A DNA stretch of 64,000 bases from Rhizobium hidalgonense (lineage in GTDB: Bacteria > Pseudomonadota > Alphaproteobacteria > Rhizobiales > Rhizobiaceae). The notes under the pieces are model-generated. The model saw only the letters and a program-made list of their open reading frames with translations, was not told the DNA's origin and did not search any database. Shown in pieces: positions 24,628 to 33,255 of this stretch (position 1 is its first letter; the number at the start of each line of letters is the position of its first letter). Both the position numbers and the translations under genes were made by a program. The stretch lies in contig NZ_LODW01000127.1 of the NCBI RefSeq assembly GCF_002914525.1, positions 1 to 64,000 on the forward strand, given 5' to 3'.

Positions 24628-25467
24628 ATGTCCAAAGCACGCACATCTCCCATCCGCACCGGCCTCGTGCACCTGGCGCTCAGCGCCTATACGCTGGTCG
24701 CGCTGTTTCCGGTATTCCTGACCATCGTCAACTCGTTCAAGGATCGCGCCTCGATCTTCCGCGAGCCGCTGATGATCCCGACGCCGTCGACCTTCAGCCT
24801 GGTCGGCTATCAGACGGTGCTGGGTCAGGGCGATTTCGCCGTCTATTTCCAGAACAGCTTCGTCGTCACGATCGTCTCGATCTTGCTGGTGCTGCTCTTC
24901 GGTGCGATGGCAGCCTTCGCGCTCTCGGAATATCGCTTCCGCGGCAATATGCTGCTCGGGCTCTACATGGCGATCGGCATCATGATCCCGATCCGTCTGG
25001 GCACGGTGGCGATCCTGCAGGGCATGGTGGCGGCGGGCCTCGTCAATACGCTGACGGCGCTGATCCTCGTCTATACCGCGCAGGGCATACCGCTGGCGAT
25101 CTTCATCCTGTCGGAATTCATGCGCACGGTTTCGGACGATCTCAAGAATGCCGGGCGCATCGACGGGCTCTCGGAATATGCGATCTTCTTCCGCCTGGTG
25201 TTGCCGCTGGTGCGCCCGGCCATGGCGACGGTCGCCGTCTTCACGATGATCCCAATCTGGAACGACCTCTGGTTTCCGCTGATCCTGGCGCCGTCCGAGG
25301 CGACCAAGACGGTGACGCTCGGCTCGCAGATCTTCATCGGCCAGTTCGTTACCAACTGGAATGCGGTGCTGGCGGCACTGTCGCTGGCGATCCTGCCGAT
25401 CCTCGTTCTCTACGTCATCTTCTCGCGGCAGCTGATCCGCGGCATCACGTCAGGAGCCGTCAAGTGA
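24628..25467 (+). CDS. sugar ABC importer permease (MalG-type)
   Basis: The 279-residue second permease has helices starting LALSAYTLVALFPVFLTIVNSF and the EAA loop DDLKNAGRIDGLSEYAIFFRLVLPLVRPA at about 170-200. Its stop overlaps the GTG of the following dehydrogenase gene (GTGA), so translation is probably coupled. Confidence 0.92.
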   Translation: MSKARTSPIRTGLVHLALSAYTLVALFPVFLTIVNSFKDRASIFREPLMIPTPSTFSLVGYQTVLGQGDFAVYFQNSFVVTIVSILLVLLFGAMAAFALSEYRFRGNMLLGLYMAIGIMIPIRLGTVAILQGMVAAGLVNTLTALILVYTAQGIPLAIFILSEFMRTVSDDLKNAGRIDGLSEYAIFFRLVLPLVRPAMATVAVFTMIPIWNDLWFPLILAPSEATKTVTLGSQIFIGQFVTNWNAVLAALSLAILPILVLYVIFSRQLIRGITSGAVK

Positions 25468-26525
25468 GTCAGGAAAAACCGATCCGCGTCCTCGTTGCCG
25501 GCCTCGGCAACATGGGCCGCAGCCATGCGCTTGCCTATCACAACAATCCGGGTTTCGAGATCGTCGGGCTCGTCAACCGCTCGACGCCGAAGCTGGAGCC
25601 CGAGCTGCAGGCCTATACGATCCATCCCGACTTCACGACGGCGCTTGCCGAGCTGCAGCCCGATCTCTGCTCGATCAACACCTATTCCGACAGCCATGCC
25701 GATTATGCCGTCGCCGCCTTCGAGGCCGGCTGCGACGTCTTCGTGGAAAAGCCGCTGGCGACAACCGTCGCCGACGCCGAGCGCGTGGTCGCGGCCGCGA
25801 AGAAGGCGGGCCGCAAACTGGTGATCGGCTATATCCTTCGCCATCACCCTTCCTGGACGAAGTTGATCGAAGAGGCGCGCAAGCTTGGCCCGCCTTACGT
25901 TTTCCGCATGAACCTCAACCAGCAGTCCAGCGGACCGACCTGGGCGACGCATAAGTCGCTGATGCAGACCACTTCGCCGATCGTCGATTGCGGCGTGCAC
26001 TATGTCGACGTGATGTGCCAGATCACCGATGCCAGGGCAGTCGAGGTGCGCGGCATGGGGCTGCGCCTCTCCGACGAGATCGCCGCCGACATGTATAATT
26101 ACGGTCAGCTGCAGGTGCTGTTCGAAGACGGTTCGGTCGGCTGGTACGAGGCCGGCTGGGGACCGATGATCTCGGAGACGGCCTTCTTCGTGAAGGATGT
26201 GATGTCGCCGAAGGGCGCGGTCTCGATCGTCATGGATCCGAACGCCAAGTCCGACGATATCGACACGCACACCAAGACCTCCGTGATCCGTCTGCATACC
26301 GCCGAGACCGGCCCGGACGGCAAATTCATCCGGCCCGACCAGGATATGAAGATGACGGGCGAGCCCGGTCATCAGGCGCTCTGCGACCTGGAACAGGGAT
26401 TCGTGCTGAGGGCGATCCGCGAGGATCTCGACCTCAATCGCCATATGGCGGATGCGATAGCGTCGCTACGCGTCTGCCTTGCCGCCGACGAGAGCGTGCG
26501 TACCGGCCAGCCGGTCAGATTGTAA
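25464..26525 (+). CDS. Gfo/Idh/MocA-family oxidoreductase
   Basis: The 353-residue NAD(P)-dependent sugar dehydrogenase has a Rossmann motif VAGLGNMGRSHA near the N-terminus, the signature EKPLATT at about residue 95, and the C-terminal beta-sheet substrate domain with the catalytic-type segment TSPIVDCGVHYVDVM. Members oxidise or epimerise cyclic sugars via a keto intermediate. The GTG start overlaps the MalG-type permease stop. Placement between permease and ATPase genes points to processing of the imported sugar. Confidence 0.9.
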   Translation: MSQEKPIRVLVAGLGNMGRSHALAYHNNPGFEIVGLVNRSTPKLEPELQAYTIHPDFTTALAELQPDLCSINTYSDSHADYAVAAFEAGCDVFVEKPLATTVADAERVVAAAKKAGRKLVIGYILRHHPSWTKLIEEARKLGPPYVFRMNLNQQSSGPTWATHKSLMQTTSPIVDCGVHYVDVMCQITDARAVEVRGMGLRLSDEIAADMYNYGQLQVLFEDGSVGWYEAGWGPMISETAFFVKDVMSPKGAVSIVMDPNAKSDDIDTHTKTSVIRLHTAETGPDGKFIRPDQDMKMTGEPGHQALCDLEQGFVLRAIREDLDLNRHMADAIASLRVCLAADESVRTGQPVRL

Positions 26526-26535
26526 GGAAAAATCA

Positions 26536-27540
26536 GTGGGATCACTTCAACTCAAATCCATCCGCAAAACCTATGGCACGCATGAGGTGCTAAAGGGCAT
26601 CGATCTCGAGGTCGAGGACGGCGAATTCGTCATCTTCGTCGGGCCGTCGGGCTGCGGGAAGTCGACGCTCTTGCGCAGCATTGCCGGCCTCGAGGACGTC
26701 ACGTCGGGCGCCGTCGTCATCAACGGCCGTGACGAGACGCTGACGCCGCCGGCCAAGCGCGGCATCGCCATGGTGTTCCAGTCCTATGCGCTTTATCCCC
26801 ACCTGACGGTCAAGGACAATATGGGGCTCGGCCTCAAGCAGGCCGGCACTGCCAAGGACGAGATCGACAAGCGCGTCGGCAAGGCATCTGGCATGCTGTC
26901 GCTGGCGCCCTACCTCGCAAGGCGGCCGGCCGAACTTTCGGGCGGCCAGCGCCAGCGCGTCGCGATCGGCCGCGCCATCGTGCGCGAACCGGAACTCTTC
27001 CTGTTCGACGAGCCGCTATCGAACCTCGATGCGGCCTTGCGCGTCCAGACCCGCCTCGAAATCGCACGGCTGCACCGCAGCCTGAAGGCGACGATGATCT
27101 ATGTCACCCATGACCAGGTCGAGGCGATGACGCTTGCCGACAAGATCGTGGTGCTGAATGCCGGCGCGATCGAGCAGATCGGCTCGCCGATGGAGCTTTA
27201 CAATCGCCCGGCCAATGTCTTCGTCGCCGGCTTCATTGGTTCGCCGCAGATGAATTTCATCGCGGCCGAGAAGGTCGGCGACCACAGCGCCAAGACGATC
27301 GGCGTGCGTCCCGAACATATGACGCTGTCGCGCGAGCAGGGGACCTGGGCGGCGAAGGTCGTGCATGTCGAGCATCTCGGCGCCGATACGATCATCTATC
27401 TGGAATCCGATCAATGCGGCCTGCTGACGGCGCGCCTCTTCGGCGAACACCAGTACGAGCCCGACGAGATCGTCTATGCGACGCCGGATCAGGCTCGTGT
27501 CCACCGTTTCGATGTGGACGACCAGGCGATCCGAGCATAG
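26536..27540 (+). CDS. sugar ABC importer ATPase (MalK/UgpC-type)
   Basis: The 334-residue ATPase has Walker A GPSGCGKST, signature LSGGQRQR, Walker B LFLFDEPLSNLDA and switch His YVTHDQVEAMT, then a C-terminal TOBE/OB regulatory domain with GVRPEHM. The GTG start at 26536 is chosen because AAGGAAA precedes it by eight bases; in-frame codons upstream lie inside the previous gene. It completes the CUT1 importer whose binding protein starts at 22196. Confidence 0.92.
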   Translation: MGSLQLKSIRKTYGTHEVLKGIDLEVEDGEFVIFVGPSGCGKSTLLRSIAGLEDVTSGAVVINGRDETLTPPAKRGIAMVFQSYALYPHLTVKDNMGLGLKQAGTAKDEIDKRVGKASGMLSLAPYLARRPAELSGGQRQRVAIGRAIVREPELFLFDEPLSNLDAALRVQTRLEIARLHRSLKATMIYVTHDQVEAMTLADKIVVLNAGAIEQIGSPMELYNRPANVFVAGFIGSPQMNFIAAEKVGDHSAKTIGVRPEHMTLSREQGTWAAKVVHVEHLGADTIIYLESDQCGLLTARLFGEHQYEPDEIVYATPDQARVHRFDVDDQAIRA

Positions 27541-27990
27541 GCCGAAAACCGGGTCCTTTTCGGAAGGCATTGGCGCAAATTCCAAATCACGGCGCGGTGA
27601 TGATCGGCCCGGTGTCGGCACTGCTGACGTCGCACGCCTTCGGCGCGCGTCGCTGCGGATGCCTGCGGGAGAGACAGGCAGGCCCCTCTGATGCCAAGGG
27701 TGTCCGACTCTGCATAAGCGCTCCCGGCTTACAAACGGCACTGCGTCCATTCCTTTAGCTGGTCGACCTCAGGTTACCAGCGAAAGTCCTGTCGGAAGCC
27801 GCCGTCTGTTCATCGGCTATCGCTCTGCCTGGTAGACTTACGCTTGACTCCGTTATTGTAGATCGTATACGTTATTCTAATTGTCGCAGCATAACCTCCT
27901 TCATGAGATTTTCGTGCGCTGCGGCTGCAAAACTGCTGCGACGCTTGCTGGAATTGCTTCGGTCTCGATCAATAAGAGCGGGGAACACCA
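27541..27990. other. 450-bp intergenic region with promoter for the proline racemase-like gene
   Basis: No gene recognised in 27541-27840. Near 27844 a good sigma-70-type promoter precedes the next gene. The leader of about 110 nt after it shows no clear open frame with a ribosome site. Confidence 0.4.
27844..27871 (+). promoter_or_regulatory. sigma-70-type promoter with overlapping GTATAC palindrome
   Basis: TTGACT (27844-27849), 16-bp spacer, TATACG (27866-27871). The -10 is embedded in ATCGTATACGTT, a palindrome of the same GTATAC type as the one at 7882-7893, which suggests repression by a FadR-subfamily GntR protein. No regulator gene is next to it. Confidence 0.5.
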
Positions 27991-29019
27991 ATGCGTACTT
28001 CCAAGATCGTGCATATCGTCAGCTGCCATGCGGAAGGTGAGGTCGGTGACGTCATCGTTGGCGGCGTCGCGCCGCCACCCGGCGCAACGGTGTGGGAGCA
28101 GTCGCGGTGGATTGCTAAGGATGAGACGCTTAGAAATTTCGTACTGAACGAGCCCCGCGGCGGCGTGTTCCGCCATGTCAATCTGCTTGTCCCACCGAAG
28201 CACCCCAAGGCGCAGATGGGCTGGATCGTCATGGAGCCGGCCGACACCCCGCCAATGTCGGGTTCAAACTCCATGTGCGTATCGACTGTGCTGCTCGATA
28301 CCGGCATCATCCCGATGCAGGAGCCGATCACGCGGATGATCCTCGAACCCCCAGGCGGCCTGATAGAGGTCGAGGCCGAGTGCCGAAACGGCAAGGCCGA
28401 ACGCATCCGCGTCCGTAACGTCCCGTCCTTTGCCGATAAGCTCGATGCCAGGATTGAGGTAGAAGGTATCGGCACGGTCACGGTCGATACGGCCTATGGC
28501 GGGGACAGTTTCGTTATCGTCGATGCGGCGTCCGTAGGGCTCAGCCTTCGACCGGACCACGCCCGCGATATCGCCCGCATGGGCGTCAAGATCACCGAAG
28601 CCGCCAACGAGCAGCTTGGCTTCAAGCACCCAGGCAATGATTGGGGCCACATCTCCTTCTGCCAAATTACCGATCCGGTTGAGATGAGGGATGGCGCGTT
28701 CTGGGGTAAGAACGCGGTCGCCATCCGTCCGGGCAAAATTGACCGTTCCCCCTGCGGCACGGGATGTTCGGCTCGCATGGCCGTGCTCCACGCCAAGGGT
28801 CAGATGAAGGCAGGCGAAAAATTCGTCGGCACGTCGCTGCTGGACACGGAGTTCCATTGCAGCATCGATAGCGAAGTCGACATCAACGGCAAGCCCGGCA
28901 TCATCCCGATTATCTCGGGTCGTGCATGGGTCATCGGCACAAAGCAGCTCATGGTCGATCCGGCCGATCCGTTCCAGGCCGGCTACCGCCTCTCCGATAC
29001 CTGGCCGATGGACCTGTAA
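27991..29019 (+). CDS. proline racemase superfamily protein, Ser/Cys type (4-hydroxyproline 2-epimerase-like)
   Basis: The 342-residue protein has the duplicated diaminopimelate-epimerase-like fold of the superfamily. The first catalytic position is Ser90 in PPMSGSNSMC instead of Cys; the second is Cys255 in RSPCGTGCSA. In the published survey of this superfamily Ser/Cys and Cys/Cys members act as hydroxyproline 2-epimerases, whereas Cys/Thr members dehydrate trans-3-hydroxyproline. The gene stands alone: no hydroxyproline oxidase or deaminase follows. ATG 27991 has GGGGAA upstream. Ends at a shared terminator with the convergent importer operon. Confidence 0.82.
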   Translation: MRTSKIVHIVSCHAEGEVGDVIVGGVAPPPGATVWEQSRWIAKDETLRNFVLNEPRGGVFRHVNLLVPPKHPKAQMGWIVMEPADTPPMSGSNSMCVSTVLLDTGIIPMQEPITRMILEPPGGLIEVEAECRNGKAERIRVRNVPSFADKLDARIEVEGIGTVTVDTAYGGDSFVIVDAASVGLSLRPDHARDIARMGVKITEAANEQLGFKHPGNDWGHISFCQITDPVEMRDGAFWGKNAVAIRPGKIDRSPCGTGCSARMAVLHAKGQMKAGEKFVGTSLLDTEFHCSIDSEVDINGKPGIIPIISGRAWVIGTKQLMVDPADPFQAGYRLSDTWPMDL

Positions 29020-29092
29020 GGAGACGGGATGCCATCGGAACATGGCCGCACCCTTAGATTCACCGATACGGGTTCATCTGAGTAACGGAAAA

Positions 29093-29115
29093 GGCGCCGT
29101 TTTTGCGGCGCCCTT
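29093..29115. terminator. bidirectional terminator
   Basis: GGCGCCG (29093-29099) pairs with CGGCGCC (29106-29112) around TTTTTG, flanked by AAAA on the left and TTT on the right. It serves the converging transcripts ending at 29019 and 29136. Confidence 0.75.
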
Positions 29116-29135
29116 TGCATGCTGGTCTGTCAAGC

Positions 29136-30197
29136 TCAGTCGCGGATGACCAGCAGATCGGCCGCCATGAAACGCAGCGTCACAGTCTCGCCGGCCTGCG
29201 GCGGAGTTACGCCCGGGCTGTTGAACATATCGAAGGAGATGACGTTGCCGCCGACATTCATGCGGGTACGGATGACCGAGCCCAGGAAGTGAGCTGAGAC
29301 GACCTGGCCGGTCAGCGCGGTATCGCTTCTGGCGGTGTCGGAGAGCGATCCCGCTTCCGGGCGCAGTGCCAGCGAGATGGTTTCGCCGGCCTTTTGGGCT
29401 GCGACCGACTGTTTTAGCGTGATCTTCTGATCGCCGATCTGGATGAGATTGGCGTCGGGATCGACGACTTTGGCTTCGATCAGGTTCAACGTGCCGACGA
29501 AGGAAGCGACGAAGCGTGTTGCCGGCGTGTTGTAAATCTCGAAAGGCGAGCCGATTTGGTCAGCCTTGCCCGCATTCATAACGACGATGCGGTCGGAGAT
29601 CGATAGCGCCTCCTCCTGATCGTGGGTGACGAAAACAGTGGTGATGCCGAGCTGCTGCTGGATCTGACGGATTTCCTCGCGCAACGACACGCGGATCTTG
29701 GCGTCAAGTGCTGAGAGCGGCTCGTCGAGCAGCAGCACCTGCGGCTTGACGGCAAGCGCGCGGGCGAGCGCAACGCGCTGCTGCTGGCCGCCCGACAATT
29801 GGTAGGGGAAGCGGTCGGCCAGGTGATCGAGCTTGATCAGGCCGAGCATTTCCTTAACGCGGGCGTCAATCTCCGGCTTGGGGGCGCCAGCGACCTTAAG
29901 GCCGAAGGCGACGTTGTCGTGCACCGTCATGTTGGGAAACAGCGCGTAGGCCTGGAAGACCATGCCGATATTGCGCTGGTTCGGCTTCAGCGCGCTTTGG
30001 TCCTTGCCGTTGATGGTCAGCGTGCCGCCGGTCGGCGTTTCGAAGCCGGCGATCATGCGCAGAACGGTCGTCTTGCCGCAGCCCGACGGTCCGAGGAAGG
30101 AGACGAACTCACCCTTCTCGATGTTCATGTTGAAGTTCTTGACGACCTGAACCGGGCCGAAGGACTTCTGGATGTTGTTCAGAGTGAGAAAAGACAT
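29136..30197 (-). CDS. ABC importer ATPase (PotA/FbpC-type)
   Basis: The 353-residue ATPase has Walker A GPSGCGKTT, signature LSGGQQQR, Walker B LLLDEPLSALDA, switch His FVTHDQEEAL and a C-terminal TOBE-like domain (about 280-350). It is the last gene of a minus-strand importer operon (binding protein, two permeases, ATPase). The group transports iron(III), polyamines, phosphonates or similar small ions; the substrate here is unknown but the cluster context suggests an amine or amino alcohol. Confidence 0.9.
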   Translation of the reverse strand: MSFLTLNNIQKSFGPVQVVKNFNMNIEKGEFVSFLGPSGCGKTTVLRMIAGFETPTGGTLTINGKDQSALKPNQRNIGMVFQAYALFPNMTVHDNVAFGLKVAGAPKPEIDARVKEMLGLIKLDHLADRFPYQLSGGQQQRVALARALAVKPQVLLLDEPLSALDAKIRVSLREEIRQIQQQLGITTVFVTHDQEEALSISDRIVVMNAGKADQIGSPFEIYNTPATRFVASFVGTLNLIEAKVVDPDANLIQIGDQKITLKQSVAAQKAGETISLALRPEAGSLSDTARSDTALTGQVVSAHFLGSVIRTRMNVGGNVISFDMFNSPGVTPPQAGETVTLRFMAADLLVIRD

Positions 30198-30209
30198 GAG
30201 CCGGATACC

Positions 30210-30998
30210 TTAAGCCTTTGCCGGGCGGGCTTTGCCGAAGCGGGAAACGAGGTTGAGCAGGCCCATGCTGAGCCAGGTGATCGAGAAGGCGATGACGGCG
30301 AGCGCTGAAGGCTCGTAGGCCTTGTTGGCGCCGACAAGCTGCAGGTAGGGGCCGAAGGCCGGGCGGTTGAGCAGGGCGGCGAAGGTGAATTCGCCCATGA
30401 CTATCGCCAGCGTGATGAAGGCGCCCGAGAGCACCCCGCTCATGACGTTGGGAAAAATGCACTTGAACATGATCGTCGTCCAGCGGGCACCGAGGCTCTC
30501 GGCCGCTTCCGTCAACGTGCGGACATCGATGGCGCGCATGGCGGTATCGACGGCGCGGTACATATAGGGCAGCGACAGCGTAATATAGGAGAAGACCAGC
30601 AGGATGTTGGTGCCGGTCGTCGAACCGGTCATCGGCAGGTAGGATGACGAGTTGTACATCCTGAGGTAACCGAAGACGATGACGATCGCCGGAATAACGA
30701 GCGGCAGCAGCGTGATGAATTCGACGACGGGGCGCATCTGCGGCAGGCGCAGCCGCACCCAATAGGCGGTCGGCACGACGAGCAGCATGCCGAAGACAAT
30801 GGTCAGCAACGCCATCAACATCGAATAACCGAAGGTCTCGCGGAACTGAATGTCTGAGAAAACCGACTCATAGGCATCCAGGCTGTATTCTCCGCGGCGC
30901 ATGCGCAGCGAAAACTCGATGGTGCCGATCAACGGAATGACGAAATAGGAAGCGCCCAGAATGATGGCGAGCCAGGCTCCGAAACGTTGAGCTTTCAT
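30210..30998 (-). CDS. ABC importer permease 2
   Basis: The 262-residue permease starts MKAQRFGAWLAIILGASYFVIPLIG and has about six helices with an EAA loop LTEAAESLGARWTTIMFKCIFPNVM near residues 165-190. ATG 30998 overlaps the stop of the upstream permease as ATGA; longer upstream readings are inside that gene. The ATPase starts 12 bases after its stop. Confidence 0.9.
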   Translation of the reverse strand: MKAQRFGAWLAIILGASYFVIPLIGTIEFSLRMRRGEYSLDAYESVFSDIQFRETFGYSMLMALLTIVFGMLLVVPTAYWVRLRLPQMRPVVEFITLLPLVIPAIVIVFGYLRMYNSSSYLPMTGSTTGTNILLVFSYITLSLPYMYRAVDTAMRAIDVRTLTEAAESLGARWTTIMFKCIFPNVMSGVLSGAFITLAIVMGEFTFAALLNRPAFGPYLQLVGANKAYEPSALAVIAFSITWLSMGLLNLVSRFGKARPAKA

Positions 30999-31888
30999 TT
31001 CTGCCACCGTTCGGCGCGCATGCGCAGCATGAGGTACAGGATGTTCGAGACGCCTGTTATGACGATCATGCCGAGCGCGATGGCATAGCCGAGGTTGGCA
31101 TTGTGCAGGACGTCGCCGCGGATCTGTGCGTAGAGCAGGATCGGCACGATGTTGAGCGAGCTGCCGGTCAGCGCGAAGGCGGTGGCAATGGCGCCGAAAG
31201 CATTGGCAAAGAGCAGCAGCGTCGTGCCGAGCAGGCTCGGCCACAGGATCGGCAGGGCAACCATGGTCCAGTATTGGCGGTTGGTGGCGCCGAGAATCTC
31301 AGAGGCTTCGCGCCATTCCTTCTTCATGCCGTCGAGGGCCGGCGTCAGGATCAGCACCATCAGCGGGATCTGGAAATACATGTAAGTGATGGTGAGTCCG
31401 AGGAAGGACAGAAGGTTGAAACCGGTGCCGTAGAGATTGAAACCGAACCACTCGCGCAGGAACATCGTCACAAGACCGGTGCGGCCGAGCGTTGCGAGAA
31501 AGGCGAAGGCAAGGGGCACGCCGGCAAAATTCGAGGCGACGCCGGAAAAGGTCAGAAGCGTCGAGCGGACCGAGGGGGGCAGGCCACCGAGCACAACGGC
31601 CCAGGCGAGAAAGAAGCCGATCAGTGCACCGCCGAGCGCGGAGGCGACCGAGACGCGGATACTGATCCAGTAAGCGCTCATGATGGACGGAGTAAAGAGA
31701 TCGCCGATATTCTTCAGCGTGAGATTGCCTTCGGGCGTCAGAAACGCGCCCGCCACAAGATAAAGCGTGGGGATGATCAGGAACAGCAAAGAGAAAATAA
31801 TAAAGGGTGCAATGCCCAGCCAGTCGATCACGCGATCTCTGTTGATCAAGGGGGCACTGCGCACCATAGGCGTTGAAACGGTGCTCAT
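30995..31888 (-). CDS. ABC importer permease 1
   Basis: The 297-residue permease has a cytoplasmic N-terminus, a first helix WLGIAPFIIFSLLFLIIPTLYLVAGAFL and five further helices; the EAA loop is KEWREASEILGATNRQYWTMVALPILWPS at about 190-218. ATG 31888 is favoured over ATG 31900 because AGGA is better placed. It is separated from the binding-protein gene by a strong hairpin (31924-31948). Confidence 0.9.
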   Translation of the reverse strand: MSTVSTPMVRSAPLINRDRVIDWLGIAPFIIFSLLFLIIPTLYLVAGAFLTPEGNLTLKNIGDLFTPSIMSAYWISIRVSVASALGGALIGFFLAWAVVLGGLPPSVRSTLLTFSGVASNFAGVPLAFAFLATLGRTGLVTMFLREWFGFNLYGTGFNLLSFLGLTITYMYFQIPLMVLILTPALDGMKKEWREASEILGATNRQYWTMVALPILWPSLLGTTLLLFANAFGAIATAFALTGSSLNIVPILLYAQIRGDVLHNANLGYAIALGMIVITGVSNILYLMLRMRAERWQK

Positions 31889-31923
31889 GGAAAAGCTCAT
31901 CCTGGGGCGTCGGAGTGAGAAAA

Positions 31924-31948
31924 CCTCCCCGCCTTTTGAGCGGGGAGG
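31924..31948 (-). terminator. hairpin between binding protein and permease genes
   Basis: CCTCCCCGC (31924-31932) pairs perfectly with GCGGGGAGG (31940-31948), loop CTTTTGA. On the minus strand it is followed by TTTTCTC. It should partly stop or stabilise transcripts so that binding protein exceeds permease. Confidence 0.75.
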
Positions 31949-31960
31949 CCGGATCGGAGA

Positions 31961-33064
31961 TTACTTGACGGCGGCGCCGACGACGGAATCCCAGTTCTTG
32001 GTGATGGCTTCCTTGCCGGCGGCCTGTTCTTCGAGCGTCGGGAAGACGGCCTTTTCATAGGCAGCTGCCGGCGGCAGCTTGTCGAGCAGGTCCTTCGGGA
32101 TCTTGTTGTTCTTGGCAAGATCGTTGAAGCGGATCGGATGGCAATAGCCCTTCAGCCAGCCGAGCTGACCTTCGTCGGAATAGAGGTATTCCATCCAGAG
32201 CTTGGCAGCGTTCGGGTGCGGAGCGAAAGCCGAAATCGCCTGGACGTAAACACCGGCAACGACGCCCGTCTTCGGAACGATGACCTCGAACGGAGGATTG
32301 CCCTTGAGGCTCTGGCCCCAAGAAAGGGCGTTGTAGTCCCAAGCGACGATGATTGGCGTGGAGCCCTGTGCGAACGGAGCCGCCTTACCGACAACCGGTA
32401 CGAAGTTGCCGGCCTTGTTGAGTTCGGCGAAGAACTTCAGACCTTCTTCGCCAGCCTTGGCTGCGTCACCGCCGGATGCGGAAAGACCAGCGGCATAGAC
32501 CCCCTGGACAGCCTGGTTGGCGGTGCGCGGATCGCCTGCGAGGGCGACGGTGTTTGCATAGTCGCTCTTCTTCAGGTCGGCCCAGTCGGCCGGTGATTCC
32601 TTGACGAGGTCCTTGTTCACGAGGAACGAGAGGACGCCGTAATAGTCACCATACCAGTAGCCTTCGGCATCCTTGGCGCTATCCGGAATGGAATCCCAGG
32701 TTGAGACCTTGTAAGGCTGGATCAAGCCGTCTTTCTTGGCGGATGGGCCGAAGGAGAGGCCGACGTCGATGACATCGGGAGCCTGCGGTCCGGTGTTGCC
32801 CTTGTTGGCCTTGATGGCTTCGACTTCGTCGCCCGAACCGGCATCCGGGTTCAGTTCGTTGACTTCGAGGCCATACTTGGCCTTGAAGCCGGCAATGACA
32901 TCGCCATAGCCGCACCAGTCGTGCGGAAGAGCGATCGTCGTCAGTGTGCCTTCCTTCTTGGCGGCAGCGATAAGTTCAGCGCTAGGCTCAGCAGCGGCAA
33001 TCGCGGTCGAAGCCACGATCATCGCAGTAGAGAGCGACAGAAGTCGAGAAATGTTAGAGATCAC
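31961..33064 (-). CDS. periplasmic solute-binding protein (iron/polyamine/phosphonate-type)
   Basis: The 367-residue protein has a Sec signal peptide (about residues 1-25, ending AIAAAEP) and the AfuA/PotD-like two-lobed fold: ELIAAAKKEGTLTTIALPHDWCGYGDVIAGFKAKYG at the mature start and a ligand-pocket region VIDVGLSFGPSAKKDG. The GTG start at 33064 follows GAAGGAG. First gene of the importer operon; the RpiR-type regulator lies just upstream on the same strand. Exact ligand not readable from sequence. Confidence 0.87.
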   Translation of the reverse strand: MISNISRLLSLSTAMIVASTAIAAAEPSAELIAAAKKEGTLTTIALPHDWCGYGDVIAGFKAKYGLEVNELNPDAGSGDEVEAIKANKGNTGPQAPDVIDVGLSFGPSAKKDGLIQPYKVSTWDSIPDSAKDAEGYWYGDYYGVLSFLVNKDLVKESPADWADLKKSDYANTVALAGDPRTANQAVQGVYAAGLSASGGDAAKAGEEGLKFFAELNKAGNFVPVVGKAAPFAQGSTPIIVAWDYNALSWGQSLKGNPPFEVIVPKTGVVAGVYVQAISAFAPHPNAAKLWMEYLYSDEGQLGWLKGYCHPIRFNDLAKNNKIPKDLLDKLPPAAAYEKAVFPTLEEQAAGKEAITKNWDSVVGAAVK

Positions 33065-33255
33065 TGTTGTTCTCCTTCGGGTTTTCAGTGTCTGGCGATG
33101 CTGTTAATCAGCTTACATGAAGCTTGTGTGACGGGTGGATGACGTTAACTTTGCTATGAATAGCAGGCGTTTGCGACACGTGTTTTATTTGCGACGGCAC
33201 TACCTGTTTCTGCGGAAAATCCGTCCTTCATTGCCCTCTGTTTGTCTTGTCCCTC

